The notes under the pieces: generated by a model
Databases searched by the model: none
The model's input: the letters and a program-made list of their open reading frames with translations, nothing else
Told to the model about the DNA's origin: nothing
Shown here: in pieces, positions 15,176 through 21,442 of the stretch
Layout: each line of letters begins with the position of its first letter
Position numbering within the stretch: the first letter of the stretch is position 1
Position numbers and translations under genes: made by a program
Source of the DNA: Verrucomicrobia bacterium 12-59-8
GTDB lineage: Bacteria > Verrucomicrobiota > Verrucomicrobiae > Verrucomicrobiales > Verrucomicrobiaceae
Direction: 5' to 3'
DNA: 21,442 bases
Assembly (NCBI GenBank): GCA_002279765.1
Contig: NCCR01000089.1
Coordinates: 1 to 21,442, forward strand

Positions 15176-15239
15176 CATTTGCGAAAGAACACGGCCGCCA
15201 GTAGTCCTTCGTCATTCGTATTTACGCCTTCCTCCTTTT

Positions 15240-15587
15240 ATGACTGAACCTCGTTTCGCCGTTGCCCAGCTTGATGAAATTCCGCCGACGCCCTGTCCAT
15301 GTGGTCAGGCGCGGCGGGCGTTCAAGGAGGACTGGAACACGCTGGCCACCGTGCATCTCACGGACATCCACGCAGACAGCAAGGCGCACTACCACAAGAA
15401 GATGACGGAGATCTACATCGTGCTCGAAGGCGAGGGGCACCTGGAGGTGGACGGGCAGATCATTCCGCTGAAGCCGATGACCTCCGTCATGATCCGCCCG
15501 GGCTGTGTGCATCGGGCGGTGGGGAAGCTTAAAATTATCAATGTGCCAATGCCGCCTTTTGATCCGGCGGATGAATTTGAGGTGTGA
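15240..15587 (+). CDS. cupin-domain protein
   Basis: A 115-aa single-domain cupin. Motif 1 reads AHYHKKMTEIYIVLEGEGHLEVDG, giving His50, His52, Glu57 and the G-x-L-turn, and motif 2 includes RPGCVHRAVG with the last His ligand. It thus keeps the usual set of metal ligands. Small cupins act as isomerases, dioxygenases or sugar-binding sensors, and the substrate cannot be told. A Cys pair (CPC, about 19-21) lies N-terminal. ATG at 15240 without SD. The next gene starts 9 nt downstream, so they are likely co-transcribed. Confidence 0.88.
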   Translation: MTEPRFAVAQLDEIPPTPCPCGQARRAFKEDWNTLATVHLTDIHADSKAHYHKKMTEIYIVLEGEGHLEVDGQIIPLKPMTSVMIRPGCVHRAVGKLKIINVPMPPFDPADEFEV

Positions 15588-15596
15588 GGCCTACCT

Positions 15597-15908
15597 ATGC
15601 GAGACCTCATCACCAGCATCGACTCCACGCGGCTCGGCTTTTTCAAGTCGATCCTCGATGAAGCGGACATCCCCTGCTTCATCCGCAACGAAACAACCGC
15701 TCAGCTGACCAACATCTTCATCGGACCGTTGCAGCCGACTCTGTGTCTGCTGAACGATGCGGATTATGATCAGGCCAGCGCCCTGCTCCGGCCGCACCAG
15801 TCGGCGGAAGCTTTCTCCTCTGAAGAATGGCTTTGTCCCGCGTGCAAAGAATCCAATCCTGCCTCGTTTGAAGTGTGTTGGAAATGCCAGGCCGTCAAAA
15901 ACGAATGA
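15597..15908 (+). CDS. DUF2007 and zinc-ribbon protein
   Basis: A 103-aa protein. Residues about 10-65 match the DUF2007 putative signal-transducing domain (FFKSILDEADIPCFIRNE, then GPLQPTLCLLNDADYDQA). Residues 79-98 form a zinc finger with Cys80, Cys83, Cys94 and Cys97 (WLCPACKESN, then CWKCQ), like RanBP2/double-zinc-ribbon types. The stop codon overlaps a possible ATG of the next gene (ATGA). Function unknown; DUF2007 is a small ferredoxin-like fold thought to bind ligands. Confidence 0.85.
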   Translation: MRDLITSIDSTRLGFFKSILDEADIPCFIRNETTAQLTNIFIGPLQPTLCLLNDADYDQASALLRPHQSAEAFSSEEWLCPACKESNPASFEVCWKCQAVKNE

Positions 15909-17113
15909 TCACGTCCATGAACAAGCTCGCTCTCACCCTGCTGGCAGCCCTGCTTCCGGCCCTCACCCATGCCGAAACGCCGAAGGTGAAGAAGCCGGCC
16001 ATGCCCGAGGGCTTTCATGAGCTCAAGATCGGCGATGCCGCACCTGATTTTGATCTCGTCGGCATCGATGAAGAGAAGCACTCGCTGCAAAATTACGCTG
16101 ACGCCGATCTGCTCATGGTCGCGTTTCTCAGCAATCACTGCCCGACTTCGCAGGCGGTGGAAGGGCGCATCAAGAAACTGGTCAAAGAGTACAAAGGCAG
16201 GGGATTGAAGCTCGTGGCCATCAATCCGAACGATCCTGCGGCTCTGAGGCCGGATGAACTCGGCTACTCGAAGTACAACGACAGCTTCCCCGAGATGAAG
16301 CTGCACGCGAAGGAGCAGGGTTTCACTTTTCCCTACCTCTACGATGGTGAAACGCAAAAGACGGCGCTCGCCTACGGCTGCCTGGCCACGCCGCATGTCT
16401 TCCTTTTCGACAAGGAGCGCAAGCTGCGCTACCAGGGCCGGCTGGATGATTCACGTTATGCGGATGATGCCACGGTGGCCGCGCCTGACGCACGCAATGC
16501 CATCGAGGCACTGCTGGCGGGCCAACCGGTGCCGGTGGAGGTCACCAAGCCGCATGGCTGCTCCACCAAGTGGATCGACAAACGCAAGCAGCTCGCCGCC
16601 GACAATGAAAAATGGGAGAAGGGCGAGGTGGAGGTGGAGCTGATCGATTCCAAAGGCATCGTGGCGCTGCGCAAGAACGACACGAAGAAGGTCCGCATGT
16701 TCAACGTCTGGGCCACCTGGTGCGGCCCCTGTGTGGAGGAGTTTCCCCAGCTCGTCGCCACCTCACGCAAATTTGGCCTGCGTGATTTCGAGTTCATCAG
16801 CATCAGCATCGACGATCCCGAGACCATAGATGAGGTGAAGGAGTTTCTGGAGAAGAACAACGCCATTGTGTCGGACAACTTGAAGCCTTCGCTCAAAGCC
16901 GAAGGCCGCAAGGGGAACGCCTACGTTTTCAAAGGGGCCAGCCACGACGAACTCATCAAGTCGCTGGATCCCGAGTGGCCTGGCCCGATCCCGCACACGC
17001 TCGTCGTCGCCCCAGGTGGCGAGGTCATCCTCCGTCACAATGGCAGTATTGATGGCGATGAACTCCGTGCAAAGATACTGGAGCACATGGGCCGGTTTTA
17101 TGTGCCGGAGTGA
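15905..17113 (+). CDS. secreted protein with two redoxin domains
   Basis: A 402-aa exported protein. The signal peptide is MITSMNKLALTLLAALLPAL with THA before the cut. The first domain (about 38-210) is AhpC/TSA-like: GDAAPDFDLVG, FLSNHCPTSQA with a single active cysteine (Cys79) and the cis-Pro loop ATPHVF. The second domain (about 240-400) is thioredoxin-like with NVWATWCGPCVEEFP (Cys273, Cys276) and IPHTLVV. It probably acts in periplasmic thiol redox or peroxide handling, with the CxxC domain perhaps reducing the first. This architecture is common in Verrucomicrobia and Planctomycetes. ATG 15905 overlaps the previous stop; ATG 15917 is the alternative start. Confidence 0.9.
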   Translation: MITSMNKLALTLLAALLPALTHAETPKVKKPAMPEGFHELKIGDAAPDFDLVGIDEEKHSLQNYADADLLMVAFLSNHCPTSQAVEGRIKKLVKEYKGRGLKLVAINPNDPAALRPDELGYSKYNDSFPEMKLHAKEQGFTFPYLYDGETQKTALAYGCLATPHVFLFDKERKLRYQGRLDDSRYADDATVAAPDARNAIEALLAGQPVPVEVTKPHGCSTKWIDKRKQLAADNEKWEKGEVEVELIDSKGIVALRKNDTKKVRMFNVWATWCGPCVEEFPQLVATSRKFGLRDFEFISISIDDPETIDEVKEFLEKNNAIVSDNLKPSLKAEGRKGNAYVFKGASHDELIKSLDPEWPGPIPHTLVVAPGGEVILRHNGSIDGDELRAKILEHMGRFYVPE

Positions 17114-17142
17114 GCAGTGCAAGCCGGGCGCTCGCTCTACGG

Positions 17143-18162
17143 TCAAAACCAGCCGCAGGCCAGCTTCACAAAGCGTAGGCCTTCGGGGGTGAGCTTGGCA
17201 GTACTGCCGCTGCCGGTCACGCAGCCGCGGGTGTAGGTGTAGAGGGGAATGCCGACGTCCTTGGCCCAGGTCACGACCGGTGCTGCAACTGCCGCCGCAG
17301 AGGCCTTCACCGCCAGCGGCAGGCCCCAGCGGCTGAAGGTGAACTCCCAGCTCGCGGGTTTGCCCGCAGGTCGCGGGCCATCCAGCAGCCAGGGGTAGTT
17401 TTTCACGATTTCCATCTCGGCATCTCCCGGTACGGCCACTCGGTAACCGCTTTCCGTCACCCGCACTGCACTGGCGGCGGTGAGCCCCGGATTTTTCTGC
17501 TGCGCGAGGTACAGCGCCTGCAAATCGAGACCGATGAGATTCAGGCCGTTGAACACGCCGTGGTGATTTGGCGTGGCAAAATTCGCCGCATGCCAGGCCT
17601 CAAAACGGCTGGAGAGAAATAGGTTCAGCTCCACATGCAAATGCGCACGTCGTTGGTCGATGCCGCTGCCGGTGTAACCGAGAGTGCCCAGCGTTGTGCC
17701 CGCCTTCACCTTCTGCCCGACACTGACCTGCGCGGAAGCCAGATGCGCGTAGAGGGAGAAAAACGGGCTGCCGCCCCAGTCGTGCCGCACCACGATGTAG
17801 CGGCCGTAATTGCTCAGACCGGCCGCCGCAGCCGCATAGACCACAGTCCCATCGGCAATCGCTCCCACTACATCCTGCGGGTTGCCTTTGGCATCACGCT
17901 GCAGCGGTTTGATATCGAGGCCTTCGTGAAAGCGTGCGTAGGCGATGCGGCCCCCGATGCGGCGGGGATCACGCACAAAGCCGAACTGCCCACCCTCCCA
18001 CGGCGTGGTCTTGGCACCATCGAAGTTGCGGTCCACAAACTGGAAAAACTCCGCAGGTGCGTCAAACAGCGCTTGGTTGGCGGTAGGCAGCTGCAACTGC
18101 TGCGCCGGCATGACGCCCGTGAGCAGGCAGAGCAGCGACAATGAAAGGGCTAGGCGCATCAT
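17143..18162 (-). CDS. M23 (LytM) family peptidase
   Basis: A 339-aa exported metallopeptidase. The signal peptide runs through about residue 20 (LSLLCLLTGVMPAQ). The zinc ligands of the LytM fold are visible: FHEGLDI (His79, Asp83) and AHLHVEL (His174, His176). The region between contains the usual GTVVYAA, RYIVVRHD and FFSLYAHL. The C-terminal 150 residues are family-specific and unknown. M23 enzymes cut peptidoglycan cross-bridges in cell-wall remodelling; some are inactive regulators, but the ligands are complete here. The ATG overlaps the stop of the upstream lipoprotein gene (TGATG), so they are coupled. Confidence 0.93.
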   Translation of the reverse strand: MMRLALSLSLLCLLTGVMPAQQLQLPTANQALFDAPAEFFQFVDRNFDGAKTTPWEGGQFGFVRDPRRIGGRIAYARFHEGLDIKPLQRDAKGNPQDVVGAIADGTVVYAAAAAGLSNYGRYIVVRHDWGGSPFFSLYAHLASAQVSVGQKVKAGTTLGTLGYTGSGIDQRRAHLHVELNLFLSSRFEAWHAANFATPNHHGVFNGLNLIGLDLQALYLAQQKNPGLTAASAVRVTESGYRVAVPGDAEMEIVKNYPWLLDGPRPAGKPASWEFTFSRWGLPLAVKASAAAVAAPVVTWAKDVGIPLYTYTRGCVTGSGSTAKLTPEGLRFVKLACGWF

Positions 18163-18818
18163 CAGGTGCCGGGCAGTTTGTAGCCTTCGAGCGGGATGTC
18201 CCGCGTCTTGGGCACCTTGGGGACCACGCCACGTGCCTTGTTGCGCGCAGCGGCTTTCTCGGCGGCCTCCAGGGCTTTGGCATCTCTGCGCGAGTTCATT
18301 TTTTCCTTGGCGGTGGAGGGCATCATATCGTCCATCCAGCGCGAGGCGGATTTCATGTATTTGAGACGCGGGTAAAATTTGTCCATTTCATCAACTGTCT
18401 GTTTTGAGAGTCCACGCCAGATGATGAAACGACCGTCGGTGATCGGCTTGTCGAATTCGACCATGTCGATGGGCAGGGCATTGACCATCGTCATTATGGC
18501 CATGCCATGGTACTGACGGGAGGCGAGATCGAGCGCGTTGCGGCCCTTGGTGTCGAGCTGCAACACCACGCCGTAGCCGTCGTTGTTGGCCGCCGGGAAG
18601 GGCTCAAAGCCCGAGATGCTGCGCTGGCTGAATTCGGGGACTTTTTTGAAGGTCATTTTCTCACCGGCGATCGTCAGCGGCATCAACTCGCTGCGATGTT
18701 CCAACTGATCCGCCTGCACGTGTGCGGTGATCAGCAGTTTGTTCTCACGAAGGGTGTCACAGCTCGCCAGCAGTCCGGGAAGGGCCAGCATTAAAATGGC
18801 GCGGGTAAATGGTTGCAT
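18162..18818 (-). CDS. lipoprotein, hypothetical
   Basis: A 218-aa protein. MQPFTRAILMLALPGLLASC is a lipoprotein signal peptide whose lipobox LASC puts the lipidated cysteine at residue 20. The mature part (ITAHVQADQLEHRSELMPL and so on) is soluble, ending in a long charged, Ala/Lys-rich region and a Pro-rich tail. The open frame extends 42 codons upstream, but that part is arginine-rich and unlike a coding start, so ATG 18818 is chosen. It is the first gene of a two-gene operon with the M23 peptidase, which suggests an envelope partner. Family not recognised. Confidence 0.78.
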   Translation of the reverse strand: MQPFTRAILMLALPGLLASCDTLRENKLLITAHVQADQLEHRSELMPLTIAGEKMTFKKVPEFSQRSISGFEPFPAANNDGYGVVLQLDTKGRNALDLASRQYHGMAIMTMVNALPIDMVEFDKPITDGRFIIWRGLSKQTVDEMDKFYPRLKYMKSASRWMDDMMPSTAKEKMNSRRDAKALEAAEKAAARNKARGVVPKVPKTRDIPLEGYKLPGT

Positions 18819-18955
18819 GGGCGCATCAAACCAAAGACGCGCCTGCTTTGCAACCCTGGAGGCGGACACCGCTGCGAAACTTCTGTGCCGGGGCGGCCAT
18901 CCCCTGATTTGACAACATCGTGAATCACCGGACTGTCCGCGCACCCCTTCCCACC

Positions 18956-19507
18956 ATGCCAGGAAATGAACGCACGCTCCTCACACAGGTCCAGATGGCC
19001 GCTGGGGTGCAGGCTTTGGCGCAAAGCATCCTGACGGCCAATGTCGGCGCGGCAAGCATCGCCTTGATCGGCATTTTCACCCGTGGCGTGCCGCTGGCTA
19101 GGCGCGTTGCAGCGGAGATCGAAAAACTCGGCGGCCTGAAGGTCTTTGTCGGTACCATCGACATCACGCAGTATCGCGATGACCTGAGCACCTTTAAGAT
19201 GGTGCCGAAACTCGAAGGCTCCGACATCGCCTTCGACATCGACGACCTCAACGTGGTGCTCTGTGATGAGGTCATCTACACCGGCCGCAGTGTGCGTGCT
19301 GCGCTGGATGAGCTGCTCAATTTTGGCCGCCCCAAACGCGTTCAGCTGGCCGTCCTGGTGGACCGTTGCGGTCGTGAATTTCCCGTGCAGCCGGATTTTT
19401 CCGCCCTCAAGGTCACCTTGGCACCCGGAGAGCGGGTGGCCGTGCGTTTTACCGAGGTGGACGGCGAGGATGCCTGCACCGTGCAAACCCAAGCCTCAAC
19501 GAGATGA
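18956..19507 (+). CDS. pyrR: PyrR, pyr regulator / uracil phosphoribosyltransferase
   Basis: A 183-aa PRTase-fold protein. The PRPP loop is VVLCDEVIYTGRSVRAALD (about 100-118). IGIFTRGVPLARRVAAEI and GTIDITQYRDDL are other PyrR hallmarks. PyrR binds UMP-loaded to the pyr mRNA leader to promote attenuation, and also has UPRTase activity. The open frame starts at GTG 18920, but the usual N-terminus fits ATG 18956 better. The stop overlaps the pyrB start (ATGA), so the two are coupled. A TTGACA at 18909-18914 lies upstream without a good -10; no clear anti-terminator was found. Confidence 0.93.
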   Translation: MPGNERTLLTQVQMAAGVQALAQSILTANVGAASIALIGIFTRGVPLARRVAAEIEKLGGLKVFVGTIDITQYRDDLSTFKMVPKLEGSDIAFDIDDLNVVLCDEVIYTGRSVRAALDELLNFGRPKRVQLAVLVDRCGREFPVQPDFSALKVTLAPGERVAVRFTEVDGEDACTVQTQASTR

Positions 19508-20430
19508 CCCCGCGCAAAGACCTCCTCGACATCGCCTCGCTCTCGGATGCGGAAATCGCTTTCGTGCTCGACAATGCCGTGCCGTTCAAGGATCTCTTCA
19601 AACGCAGCGTGAAGAAGGTGCCCACGCTCAAGGGGCAGACGATGCTCACGCTCTTTTACGAGCCCTCCACCCGCACGCGCTCCAGCTTTGAAGTCGCCGC
19701 GAGCCGACTCTCCGCTGACGTCACGCATTTTGACATCGAATCGAGCAGCGTGGTGAAGGGCGAGTCCATCCTCGACACGGTTGAGACGCTGGAGGCCATG
19801 CGTGTTGACTACATCGTCGTGCGCCACAAGCAGGCCGGCACGCCGAATCTCATCGCCAAAAACACCCGCGCCAGCGTGATCAATGCCGGCGACGGCTGGC
19901 ACGCGCACCCCACCCAGGCGCTGCTGGATGCCTTCACGCTGCGTGAAATTCACAAAAACCTGAGCGGCTGCCGTGCTTTGATCGTTGGCGACATTCAGCA
20001 CTCGCGCGTCGCGCGCAGTACGAGCCTCATCTTCCGCCGCCTCGGCATGGAGGTGGCCTATCTTGCTCCGGGGTCCATGATGCCGCGCGAGGTGCCGCAG
20101 GAAATCCCGCAGTTCGGCAACTGGAATGATGCCTTTGAGTGGAAGCCGGACGTCATTTATCTTCTCCGCGTGCAGGGAGAGCGTCTCGACGAGCCGCTCA
20201 TTCCCAGCGCCGCCGAATACCACCGCAACTACGGCCTGACCAACGAGCGAGTGGAAGTGCTGCGCGAGCGTGGGCTGCACCTCATGCATCCCGGGCCGGT
20301 GAATCGCGGGGTGGAGATCACGGATGCTGGGATGAACTACGAGAAGTGCCTGATCAACCAGCAGGTGGAGAATGGGATCGCGGTAAGGATGAGCGTACTG
20401 TATTGGCTGAGGCCGGGGGCGGTGGAGTAG
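19504..20430 (+). CDS. pyrB: aspartate carbamoyltransferase catalytic subunit
   Basis: A 308-aa enzyme that joins carbamoyl phosphate and aspartate in pyrimidine synthesis. FYEPSTRTRSSFE (51-63) is the carbamoyl-phosphate signature with Ser55, Thr56, Arg57 and Thr58. VVKGES supplies Lys85, DGWHAHPTQAL the HPTQ motif, and HPGPVNRGVE the C-terminal aspartate/phosphate loop. Length is standard for ATCase. The start ATG overlaps the pyrR stop by 4 nt. No pyrC follows; the next gene is an unrelated FAD oxidase. Confidence 0.97.
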   Translation: MTPRKDLLDIASLSDAEIAFVLDNAVPFKDLFKRSVKKVPTLKGQTMLTLFYEPSTRTRSSFEVAASRLSADVTHFDIESSSVVKGESILDTVETLEAMRVDYIVVRHKQAGTPNLIAKNTRASVINAGDGWHAHPTQALLDAFTLREIHKNLSGCRALIVGDIQHSRVARSTSLIFRRLGMEVAYLAPGSMMPREVPQEIPQFGNWNDAFEWKPDVIYLLRVQGERLDEPLIPSAAEYHRNYGLTNERVEVLRERGLHLMHPGPVNRGVEITDAGMNYEKCLINQQVENGIAVRMSVLYWLRPGAVE

Positions 20431-20523
20431 AATACCGGAGGGTATGCTAGGGCGGCACTCGCTGAGGCTCGGTATCTCTCGGCCGCATGGAAACCAAATT
20501 CGGCGCAGGGCATGAAGTTGCAA

Positions 20524-20539
20524 GGCCGGGCATCCGGCC
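20524..20539 (+). terminator. GC-rich hairpin before the FAD oxidase
   Basis: GGCCGG and CCGGCC form a perfect 6-bp stem around GCAT, ending 6 nt before the ATG at 20546. There is no T-run. It could attenuate read-through from pyrB or cover the ribosome-binding region of the next gene. Confidence 0.3.
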
Positions 20540-20545
20540 CCAAGA

Positions 20546-21442
20546 ATGCGCATGGCCTCCCTCGCCGATCAACTTACATCCCTTCTCGGTCCTGACCGCG
20601 TTTCTGCCACGCAGGCAGACATCGCCACTCACAGCACGGACAAATGGTTCGCGTCAAATCCACCCGAGGTCGTCGTGCATGCTGAATCCACCGCCGAAGT
20701 CTCCGAAGTGCTGCGATTTGCGAATGCGAATCGCATTCCCGTCACTCCACAGGGTTCACGCGTGGGCTATGTCGGTGGCTGCGTGCCATTGCAGGGCGGC
20801 ATCGCGCTGTCGGTCGCGCGCATGAACAAAATCAAGGAGATCACCCTCGCGGACGGCGTGGCGGTGATCGAACCCGGTGTCATCACCGGGCATCTGCAAA
20901 ATGAAGTGCGCAAACTCGGCTGGTTTTATCCACCGGACCCGGCCTCGCTCAAGGAATGCAGCCTCGGCGGCAACATCGCCACGAATGCGGGTGGTCCGCG
21001 CTGCCTGAAATACGGCGTCACGCGGCATTACGTGCTCGGCTTGGAGGCGGTGCTGGCGGACGGCTCCATCGTGAAGGCGGGCGGACGCTGCCACAAAAAC
21101 AAAACCGGCTTCGACCTCGTCGGCCTCATGGTGGGCAGCGAGGGCATGCTCGGTGTCGTCACCGAAGCCACCCTGCGCCTGATTCCGCATCCGCCCATGC
21201 GGGCGATGCTCTCCGCAGGCTTCAACTCTTTCGCCGAAGCGGCGAATGCCGTGCAGCGCATCCTCGGCAGCGGGTTCCTGCCCAGCGCGCTCGAAATCGC
21301 CGACAAGTTCACCCTGCGTGCTGCCCGCGAGTATCTCGGGGCCTCGGTCACGCCTGAAGGTGATGCACATCTGCTCGTCGAGATCGACGGGCAAGCCGAT
21401 TCGGTCAAAGGCGAAATCGACCAACTCGCCAAACTCGTGGAA
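20546..21442 (+). CDS. FAD-linked oxidase, GlcD-like (partial, runs off the window)
   Basis: The first 299 residues of an FAD-binding PCMH-type oxidoreductase such as glycolate oxidase subunit GlcD or D-lactate dehydrogenase. The FAD domain is plain: PPEVVVHAESTAEVSEVLRF, PVTPQGSRVGYVGG, ALSVARMNKI, PPDPASLKECSLGGNIATNA, YGVTRHYVLGLEAVLADG, and GLMVGSEGMLGVVTEATLRL. The FAD-linked C-terminal domain begins at about residue 235 and is cut by the window end. Start ATG 20546 or 20552 (MASLADQL). It presumably feeds electrons from a 2-hydroxy acid to a partner subunit; the substrate cannot be told. Confidence 0.88.
   Translation, partial: MRMASLADQLTSLLGPDRVSATQADIATHSTDKWFASNPPEVVVHAESTAEVSEVLRFANANRIPVTPQGSRVGYVGGCVPLQGGIALSVARMNKIKEITLADGVAVIEPGVITGHLQNEVRKLGWFYPPDPASLKECSLGGNIATNAGGPRCLKYGVTRHYVLGLEAVLADGSIVKAGGRCHKNKTGFDLVGLMVGSEGMLGVVTEATLRLIPHPPMRAMLSAGFNSFAEAANAVQRILGSGFLPSALEIADKFTLRAAREYLGASVTPEGDAHLLVEIDGQADSVKGEIDQLAKLVE

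Noticed and set aside
18848..18864. Possible PyrR-binding loop (CCCTGGAGGC) upstream of pyrR
   Set aside because: It lacks one base of the consensus spacing and no anti-terminator or terminator pair was found around it.
18162..18944. 260-aa version of the lipoprotein starting at 18944
   Set aside because: The added part is Arg/Cys-rich, and the lipoprotein signal peptide begins at 18818.
19342..20553. 403-codon minus-strand frame opposite pyrR-pyrB
   Set aside because: It lies antisense to two well-supported genes and has no family motif.

Overview
The window looks like a chromosomal segment of a Verrucomicrobia-type bacterium (Verrucomicrobiaceae/Prosthecobacter-like). This is inferred from the high-GC housekeeping genes, weak Shine-Dalgarno sequences, a GYF_2-domain membrane protein, a two-redoxin secreted protein and a DUF2007/zinc-ribbon protein. 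No 16S rRNA or species marker is present, so the assignment is tentative.

Region A (1-462) is chromosome and holds one small membrane-protein gene. Region B (about 463-9698) is a compact 9.2 kb integrative element inserted in the 3' end of a tRNA-Ser(CGA) gene. A perfect 20-bp direct repeat (463-482 and 9679-9698) contains the last 17 nt of the tRNA and marks both ends. A DUF6538-type tyrosine integrase lies beside the intact tRNA. At the far end are two plus-strand genes: a TIR-domain protein with a phage ORF6C-like C-terminal half, and a 157-aa unknown. They look like a defence cargo module. The rest of the element is on the minus strand: a terminase-small-subunit-like HTH protein with a small partner, a serine recombinase, a 514-aa possible replication protein, and three genes encoding two related membrane proteins (one with a GYF_2 domain) and a 73-aa protein. 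A 12-mer (TTTGAACACATG) occurs four times in the element, in two orientations, and is not explained by the genes. A hairpin-rich non-coding stretch lies at 3120-3240.

Region C (9682-21442) is chromosome with mostly recognisable genes: tRNA-Ser; a small membrane protein; a Nif3-like protein and 3-methyladenine DNA glycosylase as a minus-strand pair; glutamyl-Q tRNA(Asp) synthetase; a secreted SH3-like protein divergent from hemL; a ParE/RelE-type toxin-antitoxin pair whose toxin appears frameshifted near its C-terminus; a cupin; a DUF2007/zinc-ribbon protein coupled to a two-redoxin secreted protein; an M23 peptidase coupled to a lipoprotein; pyrR-pyrB with ATGA overlap; and the start of a GlcD-like FAD oxidase that runs off the window.

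The most interesting part is the tRNA-Ser element. Its TIR-ORF6C pair is a candidate undescribed anti-phage system, and the mix of integrase, resolvase, TerS-like and possible Rep genes without any virion gene could fit a phage satellite or a replicating integrative element.
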